IMG/VR virus record: IMGVR_UViG_3300046095_000122
Location: 1 to 26,407 of that record
Direction: 5' to 3' (one strand)
DNA from: a virus
Length of the DNA: 26,407 nucleotides
Shown: piece after piece, positions 8,227 to 13,759 of the stretch
Layout: each line of letters starts with the position of its first letter
How positions within the stretch are numbered: the stretch's first letter is position 1
Made by a program: the position numbers and the translations under genes
Notes under the pieces: model-generated
Told to the model about the DNA's origin: nothing
What the model saw: only the letters and a program-made list of their open reading frames with translations
Databases searched by the model: none

Positions 8227-8315
8227 TGCACATCCGTGCATTCTTTGAGTGCATCGGATGTTGATTAGGGTGAATGCAAAATGGTCGTGGAATAATCTAC
8301 GGCCATTTTTGTTTT
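8227..8315 (+). ncRNA. Candidate structured RNA / tail-operon terminator region
   Basis: This stretch fills most of the 138-base gap after the tail module. Hairpin one: ACATCCG-TGCA (8230-8240), loop TTCTTTGAG, TGCA-T-CGGATGT (8250-8261), 11 pairs with one bulged T. Hairpin two: 12 pairs (8280-8291 with 8296-8307, two G-T wobbles) around loop ATAA, then TTTTTGTTTT, a strong terminator. A 7-base complement also links TGCATTC (8237-8243) with GAATGCA (8272-8278). It may be a small RNA of about 88 nt or just the end of the tail message; the terminator part is secure, the separate RNA is not. Confidence 0.4.
8280..8315 (+). terminator. Strong rho-independent terminator closing the tail module
   Basis: A 12-pair stem (AATGGTCGTGGA with TCTACGGCCATT) with a 4-base loop is followed directly by a T-rich tail. 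It lies between the tail module and the phosphoesterase gene. Confidence 0.85.
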
Positions 8316-8341
8316 ATTTGCCGGTTTTACTAATTAGTTAA

Positions 8342-9352
8342 ATGGCTAATTTTGAAAAAAAACTATTCATGGGGCTAAAACACGATCAAATCAGAGATCA
8401 TTTTTATTCATCACCATTAACAATCGGACAATTTGCGGATAAGTATTGCCAAACTTATGGTTTTGCAAATGGCAAACAGATGCAAAAAATGATGAGCAGA
8501 TACAACATTTTATCACGCACTAGGGCAGAATTAAATTTGGCTAATTTGCCAAAGGCAAAGATTGAATGCACGACATTTTTTGAATTAGAGAATTTTGGCA
8601 TTGAACCATCTATTGGAAAGGAATACACATCAGACCGATTGCCGGATCATTTAAAGGTCATTGGGATATTGTCCGACATACACGTGCCGTTCCATTCAGT
8701 TGAAGCCGTTGTGTGTGCCATTAAGGAGTTAAAAGAAAGAAACATTGATTGCCTGTATCTAAATGGCGACACATTTGATTTTTACAGCATCAGTCGGCAC
8801 GAAAAGGAAAAGGATTTGAGGGATTTTCCAAAGGAAATAGAAATGTGCCGTAATTTCCTGCAAACATTGCGTGGAATATTTCCAACGATCCCGATCTATT
8901 TCAAGGCAGGCAACCACGAAAACAGATACCAACGGTATTTGAATGAGCAGGCTGAGGAATTTTCACAATTGCACGAAATGCAATTTGATAAGTTTTTCCG
9001 GATGGATGTGTTGGACATCAAATTTGTTCCTGATTGGCAGGGCATGGAAATGGGCGATTTGTTGGTGCTTCATGGTCAGGAATTAATGGCAGGAGGCATG
9101 AATCCATCGCAGAATATATTTAATAAGACATTTTGCAACACATTAATCGGCCATGTACATCGCACATCAAATACAATGAAAAAGACCGGTTTTAAAAAAT
9201 ATATTCACACATATTCAACCGGGTGTTTAACACAAATGAGTCCAAAATATTATCCATTTGCACAACACAATCAAGGTTTCGCCATTGTAACTATAAAAGA
9301 AGGCAAGGCAAAAGTTGATAATTTAGTCATAAAAGACGGGAAAATTGTGTAA
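8342..9352 (+). CDS. Calcineurin-like metallophosphoesterase with N-terminal extension
   Basis: This 336-residue protein carries the metal-binding motifs of the family in order: SDIH (Asp112, His114), NGD (Asp143), GNHE (190-193), HG (His244) and GHVH (270-273). Such enzymes use two metal ions to cleave phosphomonoesters or phosphodiesters; the substrate here cannot be told. Residues 1-75 form a separate, mostly helical region (FADKYCQTYGFANGKQMQKMM) that could be a small helix-turn-helix module, which would suit a nucleic-acid substrate. The gene stands alone between the tail module and the HNH region, with a terminator on its left and a candidate RNA on its right. Phosphoesterases of this type are common in phages. 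The family call is firm, the role open. Confidence 0.88.
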   Translation: MANFEKKLFMGLKHDQIRDHFYSSPLTIGQFADKYCQTYGFANGKQMQKMMSRYNILSRTRAELNLANLPKAKIECTTFFELENFGIEPSIGKEYTSDRLPDHLKVIGILSDIHVPFHSVEAVVCAIKELKERNIDCLYLNGDTFDFYSISRHEKEKDLRDFPKEIEMCRNFLQTLRGIFPTIPIYFKAGNHENRYQRYLNEQAEEFSQLHEMQFDKFFRMDVLDIKFVPDWQGMEMGDLLVLHGQELMAGGMNPSQNIFNKTFCNTLIGHVHRTSNTMKKTGFKKYIHTYSTGCLTQMSPKYYPFAQHNQGFAIVTIKEGKAKVDNLVIKDGKIV

Positions 9353-9357
9353 TATTG
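9350..9357 (+). promoter_or_regulatory. Weak TAnnTTTG-like box ahead of kissing-loop RNA 1
   Basis: TAATATTG differs from TAnnTTTG at one position and overlaps the stop codon of the phosphoesterase gene. The first hairpin of the RNA begins 3 bases downstream, the same layout as at 13645. Confidence 0.35.
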
Positions 9358-9359
9358 TA

Positions 9360-9450
9360 TTAAGCTACTGCAACAGCTAATTACAACATTAATGGCCCAT
9401 TTTATTTATAAGACGTTGCAGACTTATATTTAATTTGGGCCTTTATTTTT
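9360..9450 (+). ncRNA. Candidate kissing-loop RNA 1, directly upstream of HNH-AP2 gene
   Basis: The 98-base gap holds two hairpins. The first pairs TTA-GCT (9360-9366, bulged A at 9363) with AGC-TAA (9375-9380) around loop ACTGCAAC. The second is a long helix: GGCCCA (9394-9399) with TGGGCC (9436-9441), TTA with TAA, and TATAAG (9407-9412) with CTTATA (9423-9428), separated by symmetric TT/TT internal loops, around loop ACGTTGCAGA. It ends in TTTATTTTT. The loop sequences CTGCAAC (9368-9374) and GTTGCAG (9415-9421) are perfectly complementary over 7 bases, so the loops could kiss. The start codon of the HNH gene follows with no gap. Function unknown; a leader or terminator is the plain alternative. 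Confidence 0.55.
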
Positions 9451-9942
9451 ATGGAATTTTATATCAGATTGACAAATGAGTTTAACAATTACGCAATCAG
9501 TAATTTGTGTAATGTTAAAAATCTAACAACAAACCGTATTTTAAAGCCACAAATTGATCGATACGGATATGTTTATGTTTCATTGGCAAACAAAGGTTTT
9601 AATAAAAAAAAGAAGGTTCACAGATTAATGGCTGAAATTTTTGTTGAAAATCCTCAAAATAAAAAGGAGGTAAACCACAAAGATGGAAATCCAAAAAATA
9701 ATTTAGCTGAAAATCTAGAATGGGTTACACATTTTGAAAATCAAACACATAAAGTAAGGTATTGGAATTGTTCAAGTAAATATTTGGGTGTAACATTCAA
9801 TAAAAAAGAGAATAAATGGAAATCACAAATACAAGTGAATAAAAAGAAATATTCATTAGGTGCATACAATACTGAAATTGAAGCCTATCAGGCAAGGGTT
9901 AATTTTGAAAAGGAACACAACATTGCAAATAAATATTTGTAG
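9451..9942 (+). CDS. HNH homing endonuclease with C-terminal AP2-like DNA-binding domain
   Basis: The 163-residue protein opens with a NUMOD4-like segment (residues 1-45). The HNH core follows: VHRLMAEIFVENP, then KEVNHKDGNPKNN and ENLEWVTHFENQTH, with His57, Asn75-His76 and Asn84/Asn88 as likely catalytic positions. Residues 108-160 have the look of an AP2 domain (KYLGVTFNKKENKWKSQI, then YSLGAYNTEIEAYQA). Free-standing proteins of this layout are typical selfish endonucleases in phages: they nick DNA at a fixed site, and repair copies the gene into new genomes. The gene sits at a module boundary between a candidate structured RNA and a terminator. The ATG at 9451 follows directly after the T-run, so read-through or a start within the T-run must supply its mRNA. 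Confidence 0.9.
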   Translation: MEFYIRLTNEFNNYAISNLCNVKNLTTNRILKPQIDRYGYVYVSLANKGFNKKKKVHRLMAEIFVENPQNKKEVNHKDGNPKNNLAENLEWVTHFENQTHKVRYWNCSSKYLGVTFNKKENKWKSQIQVNKKKYSLGAYNTEIEAYQARVNFEKEHNIANKYL

Positions 9943-9947
9943 TTTTG
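9940..9947 (+). promoter_or_regulatory. TAnnTTTG box at the end of the HNH-AP2 gene
   Basis: TAGTTTTG matches the box and overlaps the stop codon. A transcript from here would run about 70 bases to the terminator at 9989-10022 and contains no ORF of note. It may be chance. Confidence 0.25.
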
Positions 9948-9988
9948 TATTGATAGATTAAGGTTATTGATTCATATAGTTGTTGAGC

Positions 9989-10022
9989 AAAAAGGGCATT
10001 TCCAATGGATTTGCCCTTTTTT
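9989..10022 (+). terminator. Rho-independent terminator after HNH-AP2
   Basis: AAAAAGGGCA (9989-9998) pairs with TGCCCTTTTT (10012-10021); a small inner TCC/GGA pairing caps it, and a T-run follows. The A-run on the left lets it act on either strand. It separates the HNH gene from the early module. Confidence 0.85.
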
Positions 10023-10075
10023 ATGACCGTTAAATAAATAATTGATATTTTTTTGATATATTTTGTTTGAAATTG

Positions 10076-10106
10076 TTTGGAGTTGTTAAAAAAGGTCGTA
10101 CATTTA
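10076..10106 (+). promoter_or_regulatory. Likely early promoter (TTTG-N19-TAnnTTTA)
   Basis: TTTG (10076-10079), a 19-base spacer and TACATTTA (10099-10106) match the Bacteroidota -33/-7 layout, with one mismatch in the last base of the -7 box. It is the only box in the window with a well-spaced -33 partner and stands at the head of the long run of early genes. The leader runs to the ATG at 10127. Confidence 0.6.
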
Positions 10107-10112
10107 CATCAC

Positions 10113-10129
10113 AAACAACAACAATTATG
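10113..10129 (+). repeat. Repeated translation leader, copy 1
   Basis: The 17-mer AAACAACAACAATTATG, ending in the start codon, is identical to 10467-10483 in front of another early gene. It contains no Shine-Dalgarno sequence; A-rich leaders favour initiation in Bacteroidota. Shared leaders suggest shared translational control or simply an efficient start. Confidence 0.6.
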
Positions 10130-10429
10130 GAAAACATAGCAAAAACATTAGAAAACAAACAAATTTTAATAATCAATGCCGAAACATTGGTAAATGGTAA
10201 AACTAACAAATCAAGAATTTCTAATAAGTCAATTTCATTAGGATTAATTAAAAAAGATTATTTTATCACAAATTTAGATGGTAGTAATTCTACATATTTT
10301 GCACAATTTGAAATAATCGTTATTGATGGAAAAGAATTTAAACCTGTATTTTCTAAAAATCAAATTTTTTTATATGCACAAAGCAATATGGTAAAAAATA
10401 TTGATATTATAGAATTTAAAGTAATATAA
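10127..10429 (+). CDS. Unknown early protein
   Basis: This 100-residue protein starts at the ATG at 10127, behind the A-rich leader and promoter; an in-frame extension to 10067 would run through the promoter and is rejected. It begins MENIAKTLENKQILIINAETL and is rich in Ile, Lys and Asn with beta-like stretches. There is no membrane segment, and I recognise no family. As first gene behind the best promoter of the window it is probably made early in infection, which often marks host-takeover proteins; that is inference from position only. Confidence 0.6.
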   Translation: MENIAKTLENKQILIINAETLVNGKTNKSRISNKSISLGLIKKDYFITNLDGSNSTYFAQFEIIVIDGKEFKPVFSKNQIFLYAQSNMVKNIDIIEFKVI

Positions 10430-10440
10430 AACAACACCGA

Positions 10441-10458
10441 GCCGGGCGGATTCCCGGC
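10441..10458 (+). terminator. GC-rich hairpin between early genes (attenuator or partial terminator)
   Basis: GCCGGG pairs perfectly with CCCGGC around loop CGGATT. Only a short CTTTT follows (10462-10466), so termination would be partial. The hairpin lies 22 bases before the ATG at 10481 and could set the ratio between the first gene and the rest of the operon. Confidence 0.45.
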
Positions 10459-10466
10459 AATCTTTT

Positions 10467-10483
10467 AAACAACAACAATTATG
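10467..10483 (+). repeat. Repeated translation leader, copy 2
   Basis: This is the second identical copy of the 17-base leader at 10113-10129, again ending in the start codon. Confidence 0.6.
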
Positions 10484-10591
10484 TGGAATCTATTAAAAAC
10501 AATCGACAAAAATGACATTGCAGGTTTAGTTATCGTTTTGACAGCCGTTGCAATATGTGTGAAAATCATGTACATCGTTGGCAACATTTAA
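10481..10591 (+). CDS. Small single-span membrane protein (36 aa)
   Basis: It encodes MWNLLKTIDKND, then a hydrophobic segment GLVIVLTAVAICVKIMYIV, and ends GNI. The ATG stands behind an exact repeat of the leader used by the first early gene, which argues that it is translated. One transmembrane helix is expected at residues 15-34. No family is recognised. Two other 36-residue single-span proteins lie in the early module (13156-13266 and 18020-18130) without obvious sequence similarity. Confidence 0.6.
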   Translation: MWNLLKTIDKNDIAGLVIVLTAVAICVKIMYIVGNI

Positions 10592-10602
10592 TCACTACGG
10601 AA

Positions 10603-10809
10603 ATGATTTACAAAATCACATTCAAAGATCACGCAGGATATTACACCGTGACCAAATCATTTGACAGCACGGATGAACTTGGGAAATTTATCCAAAACGA
10701 ATTGACCAATAATGGTGGCAAAGAAATCGGCATGGAGGAATTTGATTCTATGCAGGATATGTTGGAACAGAAATATAAAAAGAGTTTAGAAAAAAGATAT
10801 GAGGGTTAA
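10603..10809 (+). CDS. Unknown small early protein
   Basis: It has 68 residues from the ATG at 10603 (MIYKITFKDHAGYYTVTKSF). An in-frame start at 10555 exists but overlaps the membrane-protein gene by 37 bases, so the shorter form is preferred. The sequence looks like a small alpha-beta protein with an acidic helical C-terminal half. Its stop overlaps the start of the next gene by 11 bases. Function unknown. Confidence 0.6.
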   Translation: MIYKITFKDHAGYYTVTKSFDSTDELGKFIQNELTNNGGKEIGMEEFDSMQDMLEQKYKKSLEKRYEG

Positions 10810-11008
10810 AATAAACGCAGGTGAATTGCACCGATTGGTGGCTGAGGATTTAAACAATAGAGGGATTCAGCCACCACGCAAAGACAAATGGGAATCGCAC
10901 AATGTGCAGATGGCCATTTCAAGAAAATTAAATTATCCACTAATGTGGGAATCAATTAACCGAATTTCAAAACAATTATACGATGAATCAGAAATCAAAT
11001 CTAATTAA
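10799..11008 (+). CDS. Unknown small early protein
   Basis: This 69-residue, basic, helical protein begins MRVKINAGELHRLVAEDLNNRG, with no membrane segment. It overlaps the gene before by 11 bases and the ERF gene after by 26 bases, a pattern of tight translational coupling. I do not recognise it; it may be an accessory of the recombination function downstream. Confidence 0.6.
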   Translation: MRVKINAGELHRLVAEDLNNRGIQPPRKDKWESHNVQMAISRKLNYPLMWESINRISKQLYDESEIKSN

Positions 11009-11669
11009 GGCAATCATCAACGTGATGAATGATGTCAAAGGAATTGAAAAATCAATGACTATTGGCACAGGGCAAATGGCATACAAAGGTGTTCCGGACA
11101 AAGAGGTAAAAAAAATCATTGGCCAATCAATGGCAAAAAATGGTTTGTGCATATTGCCAATAGGAATTGCACCGACAATCAAAATTGAACGTTGGGATGA
11201 ATTGGATTACAATGGCAAAATGAAGGCAAAGCAATCAGTATTTACGGAGGTGTATTCAACGTTTTTATTGATGCACGAAAGCGGTGAAAGTCAGGAAATA
11301 TGCGGATATGGCCACGGAGTTGATCCACAGGACAAAGGAGCAGGCAAAGCAACAACGTATGCGTTGAAATATGCATTGTTATATTCATTTTTAGTTCCAA
11401 CAGGCGATATTGATGACACCGATGCAATCCATAGCAACGAGATTCAAACGAAGCAACAGGCCAAAGCAACGAAGCCACAGGCCAAAACAGGAATGCCGGC
11501 ACCATCTAATTTTGACATTGAGTTCAAAGAATTAATTTCAGATGTTAAAGGTGTGATTGCAATTGGTGAATTGAAGGGCATTTGGGAAAAATTAACCGAT
11601 GAGGCAAAAGCCAATAAAGAAATACAACAATTATTCAACCACAGAAAAGCAGAATTATCAACCAAATAA
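10983..11669 (+). CDS. erf: ERF-family single-strand annealing recombinase
   Basis: This 228-residue protein has the hallmarks of the P22 Erf family. The N-terminal domain (residues 1-150) contains LIKAIINVMNDVKGIEK, a GMAYKGVPD-like stretch near residue 34, and the signature GAGKATTYALKYALL followed by FLVPTGDIDDTDA. A Gln/Lys/Ala-rich linker follows (residues 155-178) and then a small C-terminal helical domain. Erf proteins form rings on single-stranded DNA and anneal complementary strands, circularising or recombining phage genomes. The downstream gene of unknown function and the SSB-like gene complete a likely recombination cluster. The family call is firm. Confidence 0.9.
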   Translation: MNQKSNLIKAIINVMNDVKGIEKSMTIGTGQMAYKGVPDKEVKKIIGQSMAKNGLCILPIGIAPTIKIERWDELDYNGKMKAKQSVFTEVYSTFLLMHESGESQEICGYGHGVDPQDKGAGKATTYALKYALLYSFLVPTGDIDDTDAIHSNEIQTKQQAKATKPQAKTGMPAPSNFDIEFKELISDVKGVIAIGELKGIWEKLTDEAKANKEIQQLFNHRKAELSTK

Positions 11670-11680
11670 TCAAATAACCT

Positions 11681-12145
11681 ATGAAAAACGAATTGATGGC
11701 CGTTGATGGCCAAATCCTAGATTTAAGCAAAAAAGAGATTGCACAGATGGCCGAATCATTTATGGCCAATGCAGATTCAATCAACACCGTTAAATTGGCG
11801 GCACAATTGGCCAAATTTCAATTGTTAGCATCCGAGATGGACAAACACATCAAAGAACATTTATTTGTCGATTTACGGCAAAATAAGGACAGCAAATTAT
11901 CAGCATTTGGGGTGGACTTTTCAGAAATGGAGGGCGGTGTAAAATACGATTATTCGGAAACCGAATCATGGTGCAAGTTGCAATTTGAAATTGATCGCCT
12001 AAAAGAGAAACAAAAAGAAATTGAGGCATTTTGTAAGGCATTAAAATCAAAGGTTTCTATATTGGACGAGGAAACAGGTGAGTTGGCTGATTTTTATCCA
12101 CCATCGAAATCATCCACAACCACAATCAAAAAAGTAATTAAATAA
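11681..12145 (+). CDS. Unknown protein of the recombination cluster
   Basis: This 154-residue protein is mostly helical, with Lys/Glu-rich coiled-coil segments (residues 105-130, DRLKEKQKEIEAF) and a Ser/Thr-rich C-terminus. It has one compact aromatic stretch (KYDYSETESW). It lies between the ERF and SSB-like genes with short gaps of 11 and 20 bases. Proteins of this size next to ERF genes are common in phages and remain unnamed. A role in DNA recombination or replication is an inference from position. Confidence 0.65.
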   Translation: MKNELMAVDGQILDLSKKEIAQMAESFMANADSINTVKLAAQLAKFQLLASEMDKHIKEHLFVDLRQNKDSKLSAFGVDFSEMEGGVKYDYSETESWCKLQFEIDRLKEKQKEIEAFCKALKSKVSILDEETGELADFYPPSKSSTTTIKKVIK

Positions 12146-12165
12146 CAATCTAAATAAAAAATCAA

Positions 12166-12474
12166 ATGGCACGTTTAGTAAGCATTAAAATTGACCTTTC
12201 AAAAATCGACAAATCACGAATCTTTGAAAGTCAAAAGACAGGGGCAAAGTATTTGGACATCACAGGTGTATTAACAGACACACCGGATCAATATGAAAAC
12301 AATGGATTCGTAAAGCAGAACACAACCAAAGAGGAAAGGGAATCAGGGGTAAAATTGCCAATCGTTGGAAATTTAAAATTGTTGAAAATCTTAAATGATC
12401 CGGGAACACCTGTATCGGCACAGCCCATCCAACGTGAAGTGAATCCAATCGAAACCGATGAATTACCATTTTAG
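12166..12474 (+). CDS. ssb: SSB-like single-stranded DNA-binding protein
   Basis: At 102 residues this is shorter than bacterial SSB (about 150-180). It ends in ETDELPF, close to the acidic D-D-x-P-F tail by which SSB recruits replication and repair proteins. The N-terminal 70 residues (VSIKIDLSKIDKSRIFESQ, KYLDITGVLTDT) have the beta pattern of a small OB fold. Similar short proteins follow recombinase genes in many Bacteroidota phages. It probably coats single-stranded DNA during ERF-mediated annealing and replication. The tail is direct evidence; the OB fold is inferred. Confidence 0.75.
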   Translation: MARLVSIKIDLSKIDKSRIFESQKTGAKYLDITGVLTDTPDQYENNGFVKQNTTKEERESGVKLPIVGNLKLLKILNDPGTPVSAQPIQREVNPIETDELPF

Positions 12475-12476
12475 AA

Positions 12477-12746
12477 ATGCGAAAAATTGTAGATAGTTAC
12501 ACCACACGACACGGAGAATTGAAGGCAATTTATTCCGTTGCAACGGCAAATTTAAAGCACAGAGATGTGGAAATTGGGGCCGTGTATGAACTTGAATACC
12601 GATTGGGCAATCAGGTTTTATTTTTGAAATCTGAATTGGATCACGCAACAGATGGGAACCGGACTTTATTTTTCAAACATCCGGATCCCGAACGCAGATT
12701 GATTGGAATCCCTATTATGTCAATAATTAGATACGTAAAGAAATGA
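12477..12746 (+). CDS. Unknown early protein
   Basis: This 89-residue protein begins 2 bases after the SSB-like stop codon and overlaps the next gene by 4 bases (ATGA). It is beta-rich with several charged turns (RHGELKAIYSVATANL, FFKHPDPERRLIG). There are no cysteines and no membrane segment. I recognise no family. Tight spacing shows that it belongs to the recombination-replication operon. Confidence 0.6.
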   Translation: MRKIVDSYTTRHGELKAIYSVATANLKHRDVEIGAVYELEYRLGNQVLFLKSELDHATDGNRTLFFKHPDPERRLIGIPIMSIIRYVKK

Positions 12747-13159
12747 TGGATACAATATTTAAAAAAGGAGATAAAGTGTTTCATTATCATTATGGTTGGG
12801 GTACTATTAAAAAAACATCATATGATTTGGTGGAAGATTATCCTTTAACTATAAATTTTGGTAAACAAGGTGATTTTTGCTTTACAATTGATGGTAGAGA
12901 ATTATTTTGTGAAAAACCTTCTTTATCATTTACAGAATACAAATTAGATGGATTTTCGCAAGAAAGACCGGAAAATTTGCCAAAATTAGGCGAAGTTGTA
13001 TGGGTTAGAGATAGAGATAATGAAGATTGGATTGTTAGACATTTTTTAAGAAAAATTGAGGTTAAATATTTAGCAATTCAAGATAATCCCGAAACATACA
13101 TATTTAGCGAATATGATTTATGGGACAAAATGACAACCGAAAATCCATATATGAAATGA
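12743..13159 (+). CDS. Unknown protein with an N-terminal SH3/KOW-like motif
   Basis: The 138-residue protein opens IFKKGDKVFHYHYGWGTIKK, a pattern seen in small SH3-like beta barrels such as KOW or CarD-type domains (GDxVxHxxxGxGxI). A second similar stretch occurs near residue 92 (LGEVVWVRDRDNEDW). The rest is aromatic and acidic. Its coding sequence is visibly more AT-rich, with more AGA and GAA/AAT, than its neighbours, which hints at a separate origin. The stop overlaps the start of the next small ORF. Nucleic-acid or polymerase binding is possible but not shown. Confidence 0.6.
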   Translation: MMDTIFKKGDKVFHYHYGWGTIKKTSYDLVEDYPLTINFGKQGDFCFTIDGRELFCEKPSLSFTEYKLDGFSQERPENLPKLGEVVWVRDRDNEDWIVRHFLRKIEVKYLAIQDNPETYIFSEYDLWDKMTTENPYMK

Positions 13160-13266
13160 GCATTGATGACAAAATAAATTTGGTTTTTTATTGGACTTGT
13201 GCCCAAATGTTTTTCACGATATTAGGGGCAATTTTAAACATGGTAAAAGATGGCAAAAACAAATGA
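13156..13266 (+). CDS. Small single-span membrane protein (36 aa)
   Basis: The ATG overlaps the stop of the preceding gene (ATGA overlap), which argues for coupled translation. The product MSIDDKINLVFYWTCAQMFF...LNMVKDGKNK has one hydrophobic segment (residues 9-29) and a basic C-terminus, so it is expected to insert once in the inner membrane. It has the same length as the proteins at 10481 and 18020 but no clear similarity. Function unknown. Confidence 0.5.
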   Translation: MSIDDKINLVFYWTCAQMFFTILGAILNMVKDGKNK

Positions 13267-13411
13267 GTTAGGATATACGTTCAATCAGGTTTGGTCGCAT
13301 ATCGCAAAGGAATTAGAATGTAATTACAAAAAATTGAATTTGATTCACCCAAAATCACATAATTATGGTAAACTTTCAGCAATACGATCAAAGCAACAAA
13401 CACATTTATGA
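13250..13411 (+). CDS. Possible small basic protein (53 aa)
   Basis: MAKTNELGYTFNQVWSHIAK begins at 13250, overlaps the preceding membrane-protein ORF by 17 bases and the next ORF by 47. It fills an otherwise empty stretch and has a plausible helical, basic composition, but the long overlap with the next gene makes it uncertain. No family recognised. Confidence 0.35.
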   Translation: MAKTNELGYTFNQVWSHIAKELECNYKKLNLIHPKSHNYGKLSAIRSKQQTHL

Positions 13412-13640
13412 GTTGTACAAAATGATTGCAATCAGGATGGCAAAAGAAGGTCGCAGACAGATTGGATCAAAGTACATATTTGAGCAAATGCGTTTTGAAT
13501 ATTCATTCCGATCAAATAATGATCCATTCAAGGTGAACAATAATATGGCACCACATTACGCAAGAAAATTTGTATTAGAACACCCACAATATGGCAACCT
13601 TTTTAAATTTAAGCCATTAAAGGGTGTGATTATGATTTAA
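13365..13640 (+). CDS. Unknown small early protein
   Basis: This 91-residue protein is rich in Tyr, Phe, Asn and Arg (MVNFQQYDQSNKHIYELY, then QMRFEYSFRSNND, then NNNMAPHYARKF). The order resembles short proteins I associate with Bacteroidota phage early regions, but no function is known to me. It is the last gene before the promoter and candidate RNA at 13645-13749. Confidence 0.6.
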   Translation: MVNFQQYDQSNKHIYELYKMIAIRMAKEGRRQIGSKYIFEQMRFEYSFRSNNDPFKVNNNMAPHYARKFVLEHPQYGNLFKFKPLKGVIMI

Positions 13641-13644
13641 TCAT

Positions 13645-13652
13645 TATATTTG
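13645..13652 (+). promoter_or_regulatory. TAnnTTTG box for kissing-loop RNA 2
   Basis: TATATTTG is an exact match, 4 bases after the stop codon of the gene upstream. The expected start of transcription, about 5-8 bases downstream, coincides with the first base of the first hairpin (13660). A good -33 element is not seen. Confidence 0.6.
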
Positions 13653-13658
13653 TAATGT

Positions 13659-13749
13659 AATCAGCGAAAGGGGTGAGAGTCTTTCGGTGATTAATTGGGT
13701 TTAAAAACCAACAAAGCCGGTCTGTTCTCTCACACAGCCGGCTTTTTTT
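13659..13749 (+). ncRNA. Candidate kissing-loop small RNA 2, upstream of HNH gene
   Basis: There are three hairpins in 91 bases. First: 13660-13670 pairs with 13681-13691 (11 pairs, one G-G mismatch) around loop GGGTGAGAGT. Second: TTGG (13695-13698) with CCAA (13708-13711). Third, the terminator: AAAGCCGG-T-CTGT (13713-13725) with ACAG-CCGGCTTT (13734-13745) around loop TCTCTCAC, then a T-run to 13749. The first loop's GTGAGAG (13673-13679) is the exact complement of the last loop's CTCTCAC (13727-13733), so the two loops can kiss. An exact promoter box precedes it and the HNH ATG lies 11 bases after it. No ORF fits inside. I know no named RNA family with this layout. Confidence 0.7.
13713..13749 (+). 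terminator. Rho-independent terminator of the small RNA
   Basis: A 12-pair stem with one bulged T and an 8-base loop is followed by TTTTTTT. It lies directly in front of the HNH gene. Confidence 0.85.
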
Positions 13750-13759
13750 ATGTACCTAC

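Noticed and set aside
9360-9942. IscB/HEARO-type RNA-guided nuclease locus
   Set aside because: The HNH protein has only 163 residues with an AP2 domain and no RuvC or bridge helix, and the RNA of about 90 nt is too short. Only the general order is similar.
9355-9951. TTGTATT direct repeat flanking the HNH-AP2 locus (9355-9361 and 9945-9951), as possible insertion footprint
   Set aside because: Seven bases of simple AT-rich sequence are expected by chance, and both copies overlap promoter-like boxes. HNH homing leaves no target duplication.
9948-10022. Another small RNA between the HNH-AP2 stop and the terminator
   Set aside because: Apart from the terminator I find no second hairpin and no loop complementarity; the terminator alone explains the segment.
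13659-13749. Known ribozyme or riboswitch (hammerhead, twister, common riboswitches)
   Set aside because: No hammerhead core or other conserved motif known to me is present, and the segment ends in a plain terminator.
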